Shown: positions 22,530 through 31,495 of the stretch, piece by piece
Position numbering within the stretch: position 1 is the first letter of the stretch
Layout: each line of letters starts with the position of its first letter
Assembly: GCA_963702035.1 (NCBI GenBank)
Contig: OY969700.1
Span: 124,001 to 188,000 of the forward strand
Direction: 5' to 3'
DNA from: VRUE01 sp963702035
GTDB taxonomy: Bacteria > Actinomycetota > Thermoleophilia > Solirubrobacterales > 70-9
DNA: 64,000 bases
Notes under the pieces: model-generated
What the model saw: only the letters and a program-made list of their open reading frames with translations
What the model was told of the DNA's origin: nothing
Databases searched by the model: none
Program-made: the position numbers and the translations under genes

Positions 22530-23630
22530 ATGAGTGGGGGGACACACACTCGGCTTGGCGGTTTGCTCAGCCGAACAAGGCTGGTTCTCTCGGTGGTGGC
22601 GGCCCTCCTCACTTACCGAAGGGCGGTTCTACCGCAGGTGCGCGGCGAGCTGCGACGTTGGGAGCGACGAACGGTGAAGATTCCCGATCTAGTTCTACGC
22701 GCTGCAGCGCTCTCGGCGATCAGGGAAAAGAGCAGCAACGTCGAGGCCACGGCGGTCTTCGCGATTTTGGCTCCACGTTCCCAGAGATCATCCGCACTAC
22801 GCGCGATGACCGCGCTTCAGATGACTATCGAGTACCTGGACGTAATAGGCGAGCAGCTACCCGATGAACCCCTGGCAGACGGACTGGCCTTGCATGGCGC
22901 GCTTGTCGAGGCCGTGACCCCAGGCGCACCGTACTCAGATTGGTACCGCCTGCATCCCCAAACCGACGATGGAGGCTATTTGGCCGAGCTTGTCGCCACC
23001 TGCCAGCGCGAGGTCGCCACCCTGCCGTCGAGTGACACCGTGCTCGCTACGGCGCAACAAGCAGCGCGCCGCTGCGCCGAAGGGCAGAGCTATACCCATG
23101 CTGCGGTCGGAAGCGAGTACGGCGCACAGAAGCTGGAGGCATGGGCAGCAGGCCTAGACGAGGACGGCGAGTACTTCTGGTGGGAGCTAGCGGCCGGCGC
23201 AAGCTCATCCGTCGCACTCCATGCCCTCATCGCAGCAGCCGCCCACCGCGAGACCGACCTAGAGGAAGCCGAGCGCATCGACACCGCCTACTTCCCTCCG
23301 ATCGGCGCCCTGACTGTCCTGCTGGATGACCTCATCGACCGAGAGGACGACGTTGCTTCTGGAGAACACAACTACCTGGACTATTACGCGAGCAACGAGA
23401 TAGCGGCCGAACGATTTTCCCTCATGGCGCATAAGAGTCGGAGCGCTCTAGCGGACCTTCGCTTCGGTCGACAACACACCGCCATTCTCATGGGCGTGGG
23501 CGGCTTTTACCTAAGCACGCCCGCCGCAAAGAGCACTTTCGCCGGGCCCATCCGGGCTCGCATGCTTGAGGCGCTCGGCTCAGCCGTCTATCCAATCCTC
23601 GCGGCAATGCGAGTTCTGCGCCGTGACTAG
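22530..23630 (+). CDS. YtpB/DUF2600-family class IB terpene synthase
   Basis: A 366-residue protein that matches the tetraprenyl-beta-curcumene synthase family: EYLDVIGEQ (101-109), ALVEAVTPGAPYSDWYRLHP, DDGGYLAELVATCQ, EYFWWELAAGASSS, and the acid-rich LLDDLIDREDD (D266-D274) followed by YLDYYASNE. Bacillus YtpB cyclises C35 heptaprenyl diphosphate to a sesquarterpene. ATG 22530 has GTGGGGGA upstream; GTG 22518 is an alternative. It lies in a three-gene run with the tandem TetR and a cis-prenyltransferase, so the substrate may be a Z-prenyl diphosphate, which would be unusual for the family (inference). Confidence 0.85.
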   Translation: MSGGTHTRLGGLLSRTRLVLSVVAALLTYRRAVLPQVRGELRRWERRTVKIPDLVLRAAALSAIREKSSNVEATAVFAILAPRSQRSSALRAMTALQMTIEYLDVIGEQLPDEPLADGLALHGALVEAVTPGAPYSDWYRLHPQTDDGGYLAELVATCQREVATLPSSDTVLATAQQAARRCAEGQSYTHAAVGSEYGAQKLEAWAAGLDEDGEYFWWELAAGASSSVALHALIAAAAHRETDLEEAERIDTAYFPPIGALTVLLDDLIDREDDVASGEHNYLDYYASNEIAAERFSLMAHKSRSALADLRFGRQHTAILMGVGGFYLSTPAAKSTFAGPIRARMLEALGSAVYPILAAMRVLRRD

Positions 23631-24309
23631 GAATGGTTACCCCAGGTACGTCGCAATGATCGCCGACGGGAATGGGCGCTGGGCAGCAAGACGGGGATTG
23701 TCAGTCGGTGACGGTCACCGTGCAGGCGCCGAGAACGTGCGGGCGCGATTGCGTGATGCGGCTGAGTTTGGAATTCAAGAGCTCACCATCTTTGCCTTCT
23801 CAACCGAGAACTGGGCTCGGCCTGCCGATGAGGTCAAAGGCCTGATGGAACTGCTCGCCGAGTACATCGACTTCGTAACGCCTGAACTCAATGAAGAAGG
23901 AGTTCGACTGCGTTTTATCGGAGACCGCCGTTCGCCGCCCTTGCCTCCCTCTCTCGTAGAAAAGATGGGCTGGGCAGAGGGATTAACGGCCAGAAACGAT
24001 CTGATCACCTTCTATGTCCCAATTAACTACGGCGGTCGAGGCGAGATTCTCCAAGCTGCACGGAGATTTGCCGGCTCCACCGAGGAGGGGTTCAGGGCGC
24101 TCCTTTACGCGCCGGAGATGCACGACCCTGAGCTGGTGATCCGCCCCGGCGGCGAGAAGCGACTCTCTAACTTCCTGACCTGGCAGGTAGCAGATGCCTG
24201 GCTCGTCTTCAGCGATGAGATGTGGCCGGAATTCTCGCGTGAGTCCTTTGAAGCGGCCATCGGAGAGTGCCGAGAGGCCAGGGCCCGACGAACTCCTGCG
24301 GTTAGCTAG
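23623..24309 (+). CDS. cis-prenyltransferase (UppS/Z-isoprenyl diphosphate synthase family)
   Basis: A 228-residue protein that condenses isopentenyl diphosphate in Z configuration. Seen: MIADGNGRWA with the catalytic Asp (~D15), HRAGAENV, LTIFAFSTENWARP, RLRFIGDR, and a C-terminal block RPGGEKRLSNFLTWQ, where most UppS proteins have RTSGE or RTGGE. The start GTG 23623 overlaps the terpene synthase stop by 8 nt, so the two are coupled. Standing in a terpene operon, it likely makes the substrate for the YtpB-like enzyme rather than the housekeeping C55 carrier; chain length cannot be told here. Confidence 0.88.
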   Translation: MTRNGYPRYVAMIADGNGRWAARRGLSVGDGHRAGAENVRARLRDAAEFGIQELTIFAFSTENWARPADEVKGLMELLAEYIDFVTPELNEEGVRLRFIGDRRSPPLPPSLVEKMGWAEGLTARNDLITFYVPINYGGRGEILQAARRFAGSTEEGFRALLYAPEMHDPELVIRPGGEKRLSNFLTWQVADAWLVFSDEMWPEFSRESFEAAIGECREARARRTPAVS

Positions 24310-24358
24310 GACGAGAGTATTTGTGCCTGTCCGCGGGGCGGAATACGCTGCGCGGCGA

Positions 24359-25789
24359 GTGAACTCTGACTTCGCACGCCGCCGATTCGCCACGCTGGCG
24401 GCTCTTGTGGTGCTCGCGCTGCCGGCGACCGCGCTGGCGGCGCCGGCAAAGCTGCACCCTCCTCATAAAGGCCACCGCGCCCCGCAACCGGGCACGCTGA
24501 CCCAGCTTCGTGGAGCGCGCGGCTGCCTGGTCGACCGCACCGCGCCGACCAAGGGGTGCGGGACGGCACGCGCCCTCGAAGGGCCCGGCCCGTTCATGGG
24601 CTCGCGCGCGATCGCCGTCAGTGCCGACGGCAAGAACGTCTACGTCGCTTCCTCGCGCAGCAACGCGATCGCCGTGTTCAGGCGCAACCCGAAGACCGGC
24701 GCGCTCGGGCAGCCGAGCGGCGCGGCGGGCTGCGTCGCGGCGAAGGGCGCCTCCGAATGCGGCAAAGCGATCGGGCTGAACGGGCCGAACTCGGTCGCGG
24801 TCAGCCCTGACGGCCGCAACGTCTACGCGACTTCGCGGGGAAGCAACGCCATCACCGCCTTCCAGCGCAACCGCTCGACCGGGGCGCTGCGCCAGCTCCC
24901 CGGCGCGGCGGGCTGCATCTCGGGCGTGCCGCTGCCCGGTTGCGCGTCCGGCACGGCGCTGCTCGGGCCCGATGTGGTCGTCGTCAGCGCCGACGGCAAG
25001 AACGTCTACGTCGGCTCGTTCTTCGGCAACGCGGTGGCGGTCTTCGACCGCGACCCGGCCAGCGGCGCGCTCAGCCAGCCGGCGGGCAGCGCGGGCTGCA
25101 TCGCCGCGGCGACGAGCGGCTGCGCGACCGGCCTCGCCCTGGGCGCGCCCGAGGGGTTGGCGATCAGCGCCGACGGCAATAGCGTCTACGCCGCCACGGC
25201 CCTGTCCAGCGCCGCCGTCGTGCTCGTGCGCGACCCGTCCACCGGCGCCCTGACCCAGGCCACGGACGGCAGCGGCTGCATCGTCAACGTCGCGCTCGGC
25301 GGCTGCACCACCGGGCGGGAACTGGACGGCGCCAACGCGGTCGCGATCAGCCCCGACGACGGCGATGCCTATGTGACCTCGCTGTTCAGCAACAGCGTCA
25401 CCTCCTTCACCCGCTCGGCCTCCTCCGGCAACCTCGCGCAGAAGGAAGGCACGACCGGCTGCCTGGTCTGGCTGCGCGCGGTCGGCTGCTCCTTCGGCCG
25501 CGCGATGAGCTCGCCCGAGGGGCTCGCCGTCTCGCCGGACGGAGAGAACGTCTACGCGGCGGCGTTCGCGACCGGCGCGATCGACGTGCTCGAACGCGAT
25601 GCCGAATCCGGCGTGGTCGTCCAGGTGCCGGGCCGTCCCGGCTGCCTCGCGCCGCGCTCGGTCCCCGGCTGCACGCGCGCGCGGGCGCTGCGCGGGGTCA
25701 GCTCGATCGCCCTCAGCCCCAACGGCCGCTATCTCTACACGACCTCGTTCGGCAGCAACGCCGTCGACATCTTCCGGAGGAACAAATGA
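24359..25789 (+). CDS. Secreted beta-propeller (YVTN/lactonase-like) protein
   Basis: A 476-residue exported protein. The signal peptide is FATLAALVVLALPATALA. Six to seven blades follow, each with S-DG-NVYV/A (SADGKNVYVASSRSNAIAVF, SPDGRNVYATSRGSNAITAF) and a Cys pair (AAGCV...ECGKA), probably one disulfide per blade. The frame is open back to 24194; GTG 24359 was chosen because it places the signal peptide at the N-terminus. It overlaps the sulfatase gene by 4 nt (ATGA), so they are coupled and may work on the same extracellular substrate. Enzymatic function is not shown. Confidence 0.82.
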   Translation: MNSDFARRRFATLAALVVLALPATALAAPAKLHPPHKGHRAPQPGTLTQLRGARGCLVDRTAPTKGCGTARALEGPGPFMGSRAIAVSADGKNVYVASSRSNAIAVFRRNPKTGALGQPSGAAGCVAAKGASECGKAIGLNGPNSVAVSPDGRNVYATSRGSNAITAFQRNRSTGALRQLPGAAGCISGVPLPGCASGTALLGPDVVVVSADGKNVYVGSFFGNAVAVFDRDPASGALSQPAGSAGCIAAATSGCATGLALGAPEGLAISADGNSVYAATALSSAAVVLVRDPSTGALTQATDGSGCIVNVALGGCTTGRELDGANAVAISPDDGDAYVTSLFSNSVTSFTRSASSGNLAQKEGTTGCLVWLRAVGCSFGRAMSSPEGLAVSPDGENVYAAAFATGAIDVLERDAESGVVVQVPGRPGCLAPRSVPGCTRARALRGVSSIALSPNGRYLYTTSFGSNAVDIFRRNK

Positions 25790-27396
25790 GCCCAACCGAC
25801 AAACGCGATGGCGGGCTCACCCGCAAGGAGCTGATCGGGTCCGGCGCGACCGCGGCCGCCGCGGCGCTGCTGTCCCAGGGCGCCGGGGTCGAGCAGGCGC
25901 TCGCCGCGGCGAAGGGACCCCGGCGCGACGTCGCCGGGATGAACATCGTCCTCTTCCTCACCGACCAGGAACGGGCGATCCAGCACTTCCCGCCGAACTG
26001 GCTGCGCCAGAACCTGCCCGGGATGCGGCGCCTGCGGCGCCACGGGCTCAGCTTCGAACGCGCCTTCACCAACGCCTGCATGTGCTCGCCGGCGCGCTCG
26101 ACCCTGATGAGCGGCTACTTCCCCGCCCAGCACGGCGTCAAATACACGCTCGAGGAAGACATGGAACCGCCGAAGAACCCGCAGGTGGACCTGCCGGTTG
26201 ACCTGAAGAACCTCGCCACGGTGATGAAGGCGGCCGGCTACCACGTCGTCTACAAGGGCAAGTGGCACTGCGCGAAACCGGCCGAGAAGGAAAACGCCCA
26301 GCCCTCCGACCTCGAAAAGTACGGCTTCGATCGCTGGAACCCGCCGGACGCGGGCGCCAACCAGACCGTCCCCGAGGCGGGCGGCGGCGTTCCCGACAAC
26401 GACGGGCGCTTCATCGACTCGACCGGCGAAGGAGCGGCCGAAGGCGCGCTCCAGTACCTCGGCTCGAATGCCGCCCAGGAGCAGCCCTTCTTCATGGTGA
26501 TCTCGGTCGTCAACCCGCACGACGTGCTCTTCTACCCGAGCAAAACCTTCAAGGAAGCCGGTTACGACAACACCTGGCTGACCGGCAACATCCACGAACC
26601 GGAGACCTGGGACGAAGACCTCGCGACCAAGCCCTCGGTCCAGGCCGAATTCCTGCGCATCTTCAACCTCACCGGGAAGCCGGAAAACGCCGAAGAACGG
26701 CGCAACTACCTGAACTTCTACGGCAACCTGATGCGCTCCTCCGACAGCTACCTGGTCAACGTCCTCGACAAGCTCGAAGAGACCGGCCTCTTCGACAACA
26801 CGCTGGTCGTCCGCACGGCGGACCACGGGGAGATGGGGTTGGCCCACGGTGGCCTGCGCCAGAAGAACTTCAACTTCTACGAGGAGGCGACGCGGGTCCC
26901 GCTCGTCTACTCGAACCCGAAGCTGTTCCCGAAGCCCGCGCAGAGCGACGCGCTCGTCTCCCACGTCGACTTCCTGCCGACGCTGGCGAGCCTCGCGGCG
27001 ACGCCGAAAAGCGCCCGGGCGAACTGGCAGGGGGTCGACTACTCGAAGCTGGTCCTGCACCCCTCCTCGAACCGCACCGCGCAGGACTACGTCGTCTTCA
27101 CCTACGACGACTACCAGTCGGGCCAGAAGAACCGCCCCTACCCGAAAGCCCCCAACCACATCGTCAGCATCCGCGAAGGGCGCTGGAAGCTGGCCAAGTA
27201 CTACGACGCCAAAGGCCGCAAACGGCCGCAGTGGGAGATGTACGACCTGAAGACCGACCCGCTGGAGAAGCGCAACCTCGCCTTCCCGGGCCACAAACGC
27301 ACCCCCACCGAGGAGGCGGAACTCAAACGCCTCAAACGCAAGCTCGCCCGGGTCGAAAAGACCCGCCTGCGGCCGCTCAGGAGCCAGACGGAATAG
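25786..27396 (+). CDS. Exported type I sulfatase
   Basis: A 536-residue alkaline-phosphatase-superfamily sulfatase. The formylglycine site is C100 in CSPARSTLMSG, the C-x-P-x-R motif. Metal and substrate residues: LFLTDQER (first metal loop, less acidic than the usual DDxxxD), YKGKWH, NPHDVLF and TADHGEMG. The N-terminus, LTRKELIGSGATAAAAALLS, resembles a Tat signal but has TRK instead of RR. Conversion of C100 needs an FGE or anSME; the FGE-fold protein at 12099 lacks the catalytic Cys, so the enzyme must be elsewhere. Coupled to the propeller gene upstream. Confidence 0.92.
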   Translation: MSPTDKRDGGLTRKELIGSGATAAAAALLSQGAGVEQALAAAKGPRRDVAGMNIVLFLTDQERAIQHFPPNWLRQNLPGMRRLRRHGLSFERAFTNACMCSPARSTLMSGYFPAQHGVKYTLEEDMEPPKNPQVDLPVDLKNLATVMKAAGYHVVYKGKWHCAKPAEKENAQPSDLEKYGFDRWNPPDAGANQTVPEAGGGVPDNDGRFIDSTGEGAAEGALQYLGSNAAQEQPFFMVISVVNPHDVLFYPSKTFKEAGYDNTWLTGNIHEPETWDEDLATKPSVQAEFLRIFNLTGKPENAEERRNYLNFYGNLMRSSDSYLVNVLDKLEETGLFDNTLVVRTADHGEMGLAHGGLRQKNFNFYEEATRVPLVYSNPKLFPKPAQSDALVSHVDFLPTLASLAATPKSARANWQGVDYSKLVLHPSSNRTAQDYVVFTYDDYQSGQKNRPYPKAPNHIVSIREGRWKLAKYYDAKGRKRPQWEMYDLKTDPLEKRNLAFPGHKRTPTEEAELKRLKRKLARVEKTRLRPLRSQTE

Positions 27397-27418
27397 GCGC
27401 TCGGCGGGGCGTTGTTCC

Positions 27419-30400
27419 CTACCGCTTGGCGAACTCGAAATAGAGGCGGCAGTTCTTCGACTCGACTTCGCCCGTGCCGGTGCGCGGTCCGTCGAATGCG
27501 AGCTTCAGGCTGGCGTGGCGCTTCTTGCGTCCCTGCTTGACGGTCACGGCGGTGCCTCTCAGCCCGTCGCCGCCGGCCTTGCTGTGCCGTCCCACGGCCC
27601 AGGTCGCCAGGCCGAAGCGGGGGAACGGGCGTGGCTTGTGCGCTCCGCGGACGAGCAGCTTCGCCTTGCCGCAGGCCTTGGCCGCCGAGGGACCGGGCTT
27701 GAGGCTGAGGGCGGAGATCGCGCCGCCGCGCCTGCCTACGGTAAAGCCCCCCTTGCGCACGTAGCCGAAGTTCGTCGAGAGCTTCCAGGTGCCGGCGGCC
27801 GGTCGCGCCGGGGGTACGCCGGCGATCTTCACGCTCGCCGAGGGCCCTTTGCCGTTGCCGTGAGTCAGGCCTGTGACCGTCACCGTCGCGCCGTAGCCGC
27901 GCCTGATCGCCGGGAAGGTGGCCGAGTGCCGGTTCGCGGCGATGACCTGCAACTGCCGCACGTCGTCACTGCGCCGTAGGTAGGCGACGTGCCGGAAGCC
28001 CTGCTTCGGAGCGTCCCAGCTGACGACCAGGTGACTGCCGTGCCGTTTGATGCGTAGGTGTCGCGGTCGCGCCGGGTGGACGCGGCCGGGGGCGCGGTAG
28101 GCGCCGACCGTGAGGTTGGCGCGGGGAAGCCCGTTCTGCTCGACCATCGCGACGATCTTGCGCTTGCCGGCGGGCCCTTCGGCGGGGCGGAAGCTCGCCT
28201 GGCCGGTCGCGGCGGAGGTGGTCGCGATCACGTTGTGCACGCCCTTGCCCGCTTCGACGAACTGCACCCTCTGGCCCTTGATCGGCCGCGCTCGCCAGTG
28301 CAGCGTCTTTGCCCGACCCTTACCCGTGACCGCGGCGTGGACCGAGGGCTTCGGCAGGCCGAAGGACTGGAGCACCTGGCGGATCGGCACGACGCCGTCG
28401 TCGCTGATCGTCCAGGTCCCGGCGGGCGGGTGCTTGATCACGATGTAGGTGGTGTCGTTGCCCGACTGCACCGCGAAGAGATCCTTTTTCTTGGCGAACG
28501 GGGTCGCGGCCGTCACCGAGATCGTCTTCCCGTGCGGCCCGGTCAGGGTCACGTCCGGCGCCCCGCCGGCGCCTTCGATCGCGAAGGCCGCGCTCGGCAA
28601 CCCGCCGCGCAGCTGGAAGCGGTTTGCCGCCGCGATGCGGGCGCCTTTCGGGTAGGCCGGTCGCCAGGGGCCGAGATCGCAGGAGCCCCACCAGAGGTCG
28701 AAGTCGCCACCCCATTCGTAGCCGACGCCGACGCTGCCGAGGTAGACGTCGACGCAGGCGGCGATGCCGAGGTTGGAGACGATGAAGCCGCCGCCCGCGC
28801 ACGGGTCCGGCGCCCAGGGGATGCGGATGCAGGCGTGGACCTGGCCTTCCAGCTCGGCCGCGTCGAGCCCGTCGACGAAGCCGTTGACTTCGCCCTTGAC
28901 GTAGGCGACTTCGAGGTCCCAGTCGAGTTTGCCGCCGAGCTCGAAGAGGCCGTTGGAGGAGTAGCGCATGAAGACGTTGCCGAGGCTGAATTTGTCGGCG
29001 AGTTTTGCGGTGCCTTTGACTTCGAAGACAAGCGGGTCGGCCAGTTTCGCCTTGAAGGTCCCGTTCACGCTGACGGCCGTCTTGCCGGCGACTGACGGCC
29101 CGGCGCTGAAGCCGACCGTGCCCGAGAGCGCCAGCGGGTCGCGTTCCCAGCCGAAGCCGATCGACTGCAGGTACACCCCCGGCGAGACCGCGACGTTGAG
29201 ATTGCCGACGGCGCCGTTGAGCGAGGCGAGGTCCCCGTCTTTCAGCCCGATGCCGGCGGTCAGCGAGTAGGCGCTGGCGAAGCGCCGCGTGATCGTCGCG
29301 CTGCCCGACCAGTTCCCGCCTTCCTTCCATTTGATCGAGACGTCTTTGAGCTCGACCCCGGCCGCCTCGAGTTTGGCCACTTTGATTTCGAGCTGGCTGA
29401 AGTTCGAGCCGTGGTCGTTATCGGCGGTGAAGCCGGCCGCCACCGAGACCGAGCCGACGTAGTTGAAGGGCCAGAATTCGAGTTTGAAGGTCGGGTTGAC
29501 CTGGGCCTTGCCCGAGCTGCTCAGCGAGACGGCGACCTTCTGCACCGGCAGCTTCGCCAGTAGGCCGATGTTTTTGCCTTCGTATTCGAAGATCTGCTTC
29601 GGGCCCGACCCCGGCGTGCCGAGGTCCCAGTCGATGTCGCCTATATAGAGAGGGACATCGGGGTGGTCGGCAAGGGTCACCTCGATCGCGTCGGTGACGC
29701 TGCTGGTGATGATGCGATCTTTCTTGTTGATCACGAGGCGCTGGGTGCCCGTGCGCGGGGTCAGGGCGAGGCCGTCGACTTCGACGGTCTGGTCGGTGGC
29801 GACGAGGACGTCGGGCCCGGCCGAGCGCATGCAGTCTTTGCTGCGCACGTCGAGGTAGGCGGTCTTGAATTCGCGCACGCAGTTCTCGATCACGCGAACC
29901 AGCGTCTTCGCCGAGCGGGGAGCGGTGCCGGCGCCGGAGCCGGGCGTCGCCGTGATCGTGATTTCGGAGTAGCTGTTCGGGGAGGGGGGAGCGTTGGGAT
30001 CGGCGCTCAGCTTCAGCATCGCGCCGCCTTCGGTGCCGGCCGCGGGATTGGGCGCGAAGGAGGCGCTCATCCCCGGCGGCAGCCCCGAGGCGCTCAGGGC
30101 GATGTCGCCGTTGGAGCCATTGACCCGGTTGAGGCCGATCGGGATTTCGGCGAAGTCCCCCTGCGCCACGCTGGTAGCGCCACCGCCGACGCTGAGGCCG
30201 AAGTCCGGGGGCGCCGGCGTGTCGGGGTAGGTCAGGGCGAGGTCGTCGAGCCCTACCTGCTGGTTGTTGTCGAGCGGGCTGGCGACGACCAGTTCAAAGG
30301 AGGCAATGTCGGGGTTAGACGAGGTGACGCTCAGTTGGTGGTCGTAGGGCGCGCCTTCGGAGATCGTCACGGTCGAAGCGCCGACTTCATCGCCCCCTGC

Positions 30401-30847
30401 CGTACGGGCGACAAGTCTCAATTCTGCCGTGACCAGGGGTTCCGGCGCGGCCATCCAACCAACGTAGGCACTGACCGAGCTGGCCGTTTTCGTCAGCCTG
30501 CCGACCGAACGTGGAGTGAAGTTCTCGCAGCCAGGGCAGTGTGCGATGCCGGCAACCTGGTTGCCCGAGTGGGCCTTCCCCGGCGCCGTTTCGATCAGCG
30601 GCAGGAAGCCATCGCTCAGTCCCTGGAAATACACCCCGTCTTCTTCTTTGTACTGGTCTTTGACTTCCGTGCCGGCCGGCAGGTTGTCGAAGTTGACGAC
30701 CCGCGTCTCGGCTGCCGCCGGGGCGGCCACGACCAGCACAAGCATCGCCGCCAACGCGCCGACGATCGCGAGCTTTGCGATGCGCCGCTGTGGACGATGT
30801 TGCACGGTGATGGAGAAGAACTTAGTCGCGCCAGCCCGTTTTGCCAA
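27419..30847 (-). CDS. Large secreted multidomain protein of unknown function
   Basis: A 1,142-residue protein with a signal peptide (LAIVGALAAMLVLVVAAPAA). The N-terminal domain (50-210: VVNFDNLPAGTEV ... VGLDDLALTYPD) is a lectin-like beta-sandwich similar to PEP-CTERM/choice-of-anchor domains. Ig-like DFGLSVGGGATSVAQGD follows, then a long beta-rich centre (420-720), a fibronectin-type stretch (~930-1010, PARPRHLRIKRHGSHLVVSW) and a C-terminal beta domain (1020-1142). No LPxTG anchor. Convergent with the sulfatase gene. Likely cell-surface or matrix protein; no enzyme motif seen. Confidence 0.8.
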   Translation of the reverse strand: MAKRAGATKFFSITVQHRPQRRIAKLAIVGALAAMLVLVVAAPAAAETRVVNFDNLPAGTEVKDQYKEEDGVYFQGLSDGFLPLIETAPGKAHSGNQVAGIAHCPGCENFTPRSVGRLTKTASSVSAYVGWMAAPEPLVTAELRLVARTAGGDEVGASTVTISEGAPYDHQLSVTSSNPDIASFELVVASPLDNNQQVGLDDLALTYPDTPAPPDFGLSVGGGATSVAQGDFAEIPIGLNRVNGSNGDIALSASGLPPGMSASFAPNPAAGTEGGAMLKLSADPNAPPSPNSYSEITITATPGSGAGTAPRSAKTLVRVIENCVREFKTAYLDVRSKDCMRSAGPDVLVATDQTVEVDGLALTPRTGTQRLVINKKDRIITSSVTDAIEVTLADHPDVPLYIGDIDWDLGTPGSGPKQIFEYEGKNIGLLAKLPVQKVAVSLSSSGKAQVNPTFKLEFWPFNYVGSVSVAAGFTADNDHGSNFSQLEIKVAKLEAAGVELKDVSIKWKEGGNWSGSATITRRFASAYSLTAGIGLKDGDLASLNGAVGNLNVAVSPGVYLQSIGFGWERDPLALSGTVGFSAGPSVAGKTAVSVNGTFKAKLADPLVFEVKGTAKLADKFSLGNVFMRYSSNGLFELGGKLDWDLEVAYVKGEVNGFVDGLDAAELEGQVHACIRIPWAPDPCAGGGFIVSNLGIAACVDVYLGSVGVGYEWGGDFDLWWGSCDLGPWRPAYPKGARIAAANRFQLRGGLPSAAFAIEGAGGAPDVTLTGPHGKTISVTAATPFAKKKDLFAVQSGNDTTYIVIKHPPAGTWTISDDGVVPIRQVLQSFGLPKPSVHAAVTGKGRAKTLHWRARPIKGQRVQFVEAGKGVHNVIATTSAATGQASFRPAEGPAGKRKIVAMVEQNGLPRANLTVGAYRAPGRVHPARPRHLRIKRHGSHLVVSWDAPKQGFRHVAYLRRSDDVRQLQVIAANRHSATFPAIRRGYGATVTVTGLTHGNGKGPSASVKIAGVPPARPAAGTWKLSTNFGYVRKGGFTVGRRGGAISALSLKPGPSAAKACGKAKLLVRGAHKPRPFPRFGLATWAVGRHSKAGGDGLRGTAVTVKQGRKKRHASLKLAFDGPRTGTGEVESKNCRLYFEFAKR

Positions 30848-30971
30848 ACCGTGACGCGAATGCCGCCGCGGCTAACTCCGAGCGCACCTTCCTTGAACCC
30901 TGGCCTGCCGGTGGCTTGCCCTCTGACATTTACATACAACAGGCTGCGGTGCGGTGACGGTACCCACTGGC

Positions 30972-30989
30972 TAGCCCCTTTGGGGGATA
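30972..30989. promoter_or_regulatory. CCCC-TTT-GGGG palindrome upstream of the large secreted protein gene
   Basis: TAGCCCCTTTGGGGGATA lies 125 bp before the ATG at 30847 (minus strand). LuxR-type regulators often bind such short C/G palindromes; the PAS-LuxR protein at 31496 is a candidate. Inference only. Confidence 0.35.
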
Positions 30990-31114
30990 TTTAGCGCGCT
31001 TCATACGTCCGGGGGATTGCCCCGCCTGGTTGTAGCTCAGATAGTGCGGGAGCAGCTGAGGCGCGGCGGCGATCCGAAGCCCATCGCCGGGTGCCTGAAT
31101 GAAGTTGCCTCCCT

Positions 31115-31153
31115 GGCCCCCTAGGTCTTTACCCCTGCTGGACCTAGGGGGCC
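31115..31153. repeat. Perfect 13-bp hairpin, 13-nt loop
   Basis: GGCCCCCTAGGTC pairs with GACCTAGGGGGCC. No T-run on either side. It lies in the intergenic region between divergent genes, so it is not a simple shared terminator. Confidence 0.7.
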
Positions 31154-31495
31154 GATGCTTTGCTTGCGGCTTGTAGGTCTCGGCTGTTTGGTCGATACCC
31201 CTCAAGAGATGGCTACGACCAAGCCCGATTCAGGACCGATCGTCTCGCCACGCCTGGAGCCGAGCGGCGGCTCCCTGCTCGCCGACGCCCCGGAGATCTT
31301 GGTCAAGGACCTCGAGCGGACGCCGCACGAGCGCCGCCCGCCGCTGGTAACGCGGCACCCTGAGTGCGCCGGTTAAAGAGATTCTAATAAACGTAATAGT
31401 ATTTAGACAATACTGCACCTTAGGGAACTGTTCTTTTAGTGTAGAAGCAGAGAGAGTGATCAGCGTGTATGGGTCCAGAGCCAAGGGAGTTCGTC

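Larger units (their letters stand above)
30848..31495. other. Long intergenic region before the PAS-LuxR gene
   Basis: No convincing gene. A weak 55-codon frame from ATG 31209 to 31376 has no recognisable match. The region holds a C/G-rich palindrome (30972-30989), a perfect 13-bp hairpin (31115-31153) and an AT-rich stretch (31377-31440) that is the probable luxR-type promoter. TTGTAGCTCAGATAGT at ~31032 resembles a tRNA D-arm, but no T-arm or acceptor follows. Confidence 0.6.

Noticed and set aside
12099..27396. FGE-fold protein at 12099 as the activator of the sulfatase at 25786
   Set aside because: The FGE-fold protein lacks the catalytic cysteines and the genes are 12 kb apart with other operons between them.
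31030..31100. tRNA-like stretch (TTGTAGCTCAGATAGT)
   Set aside because: It resembles a D-arm, but there is no matching anticodon arm, T-arm (GTTCGA) or paired acceptor stem.
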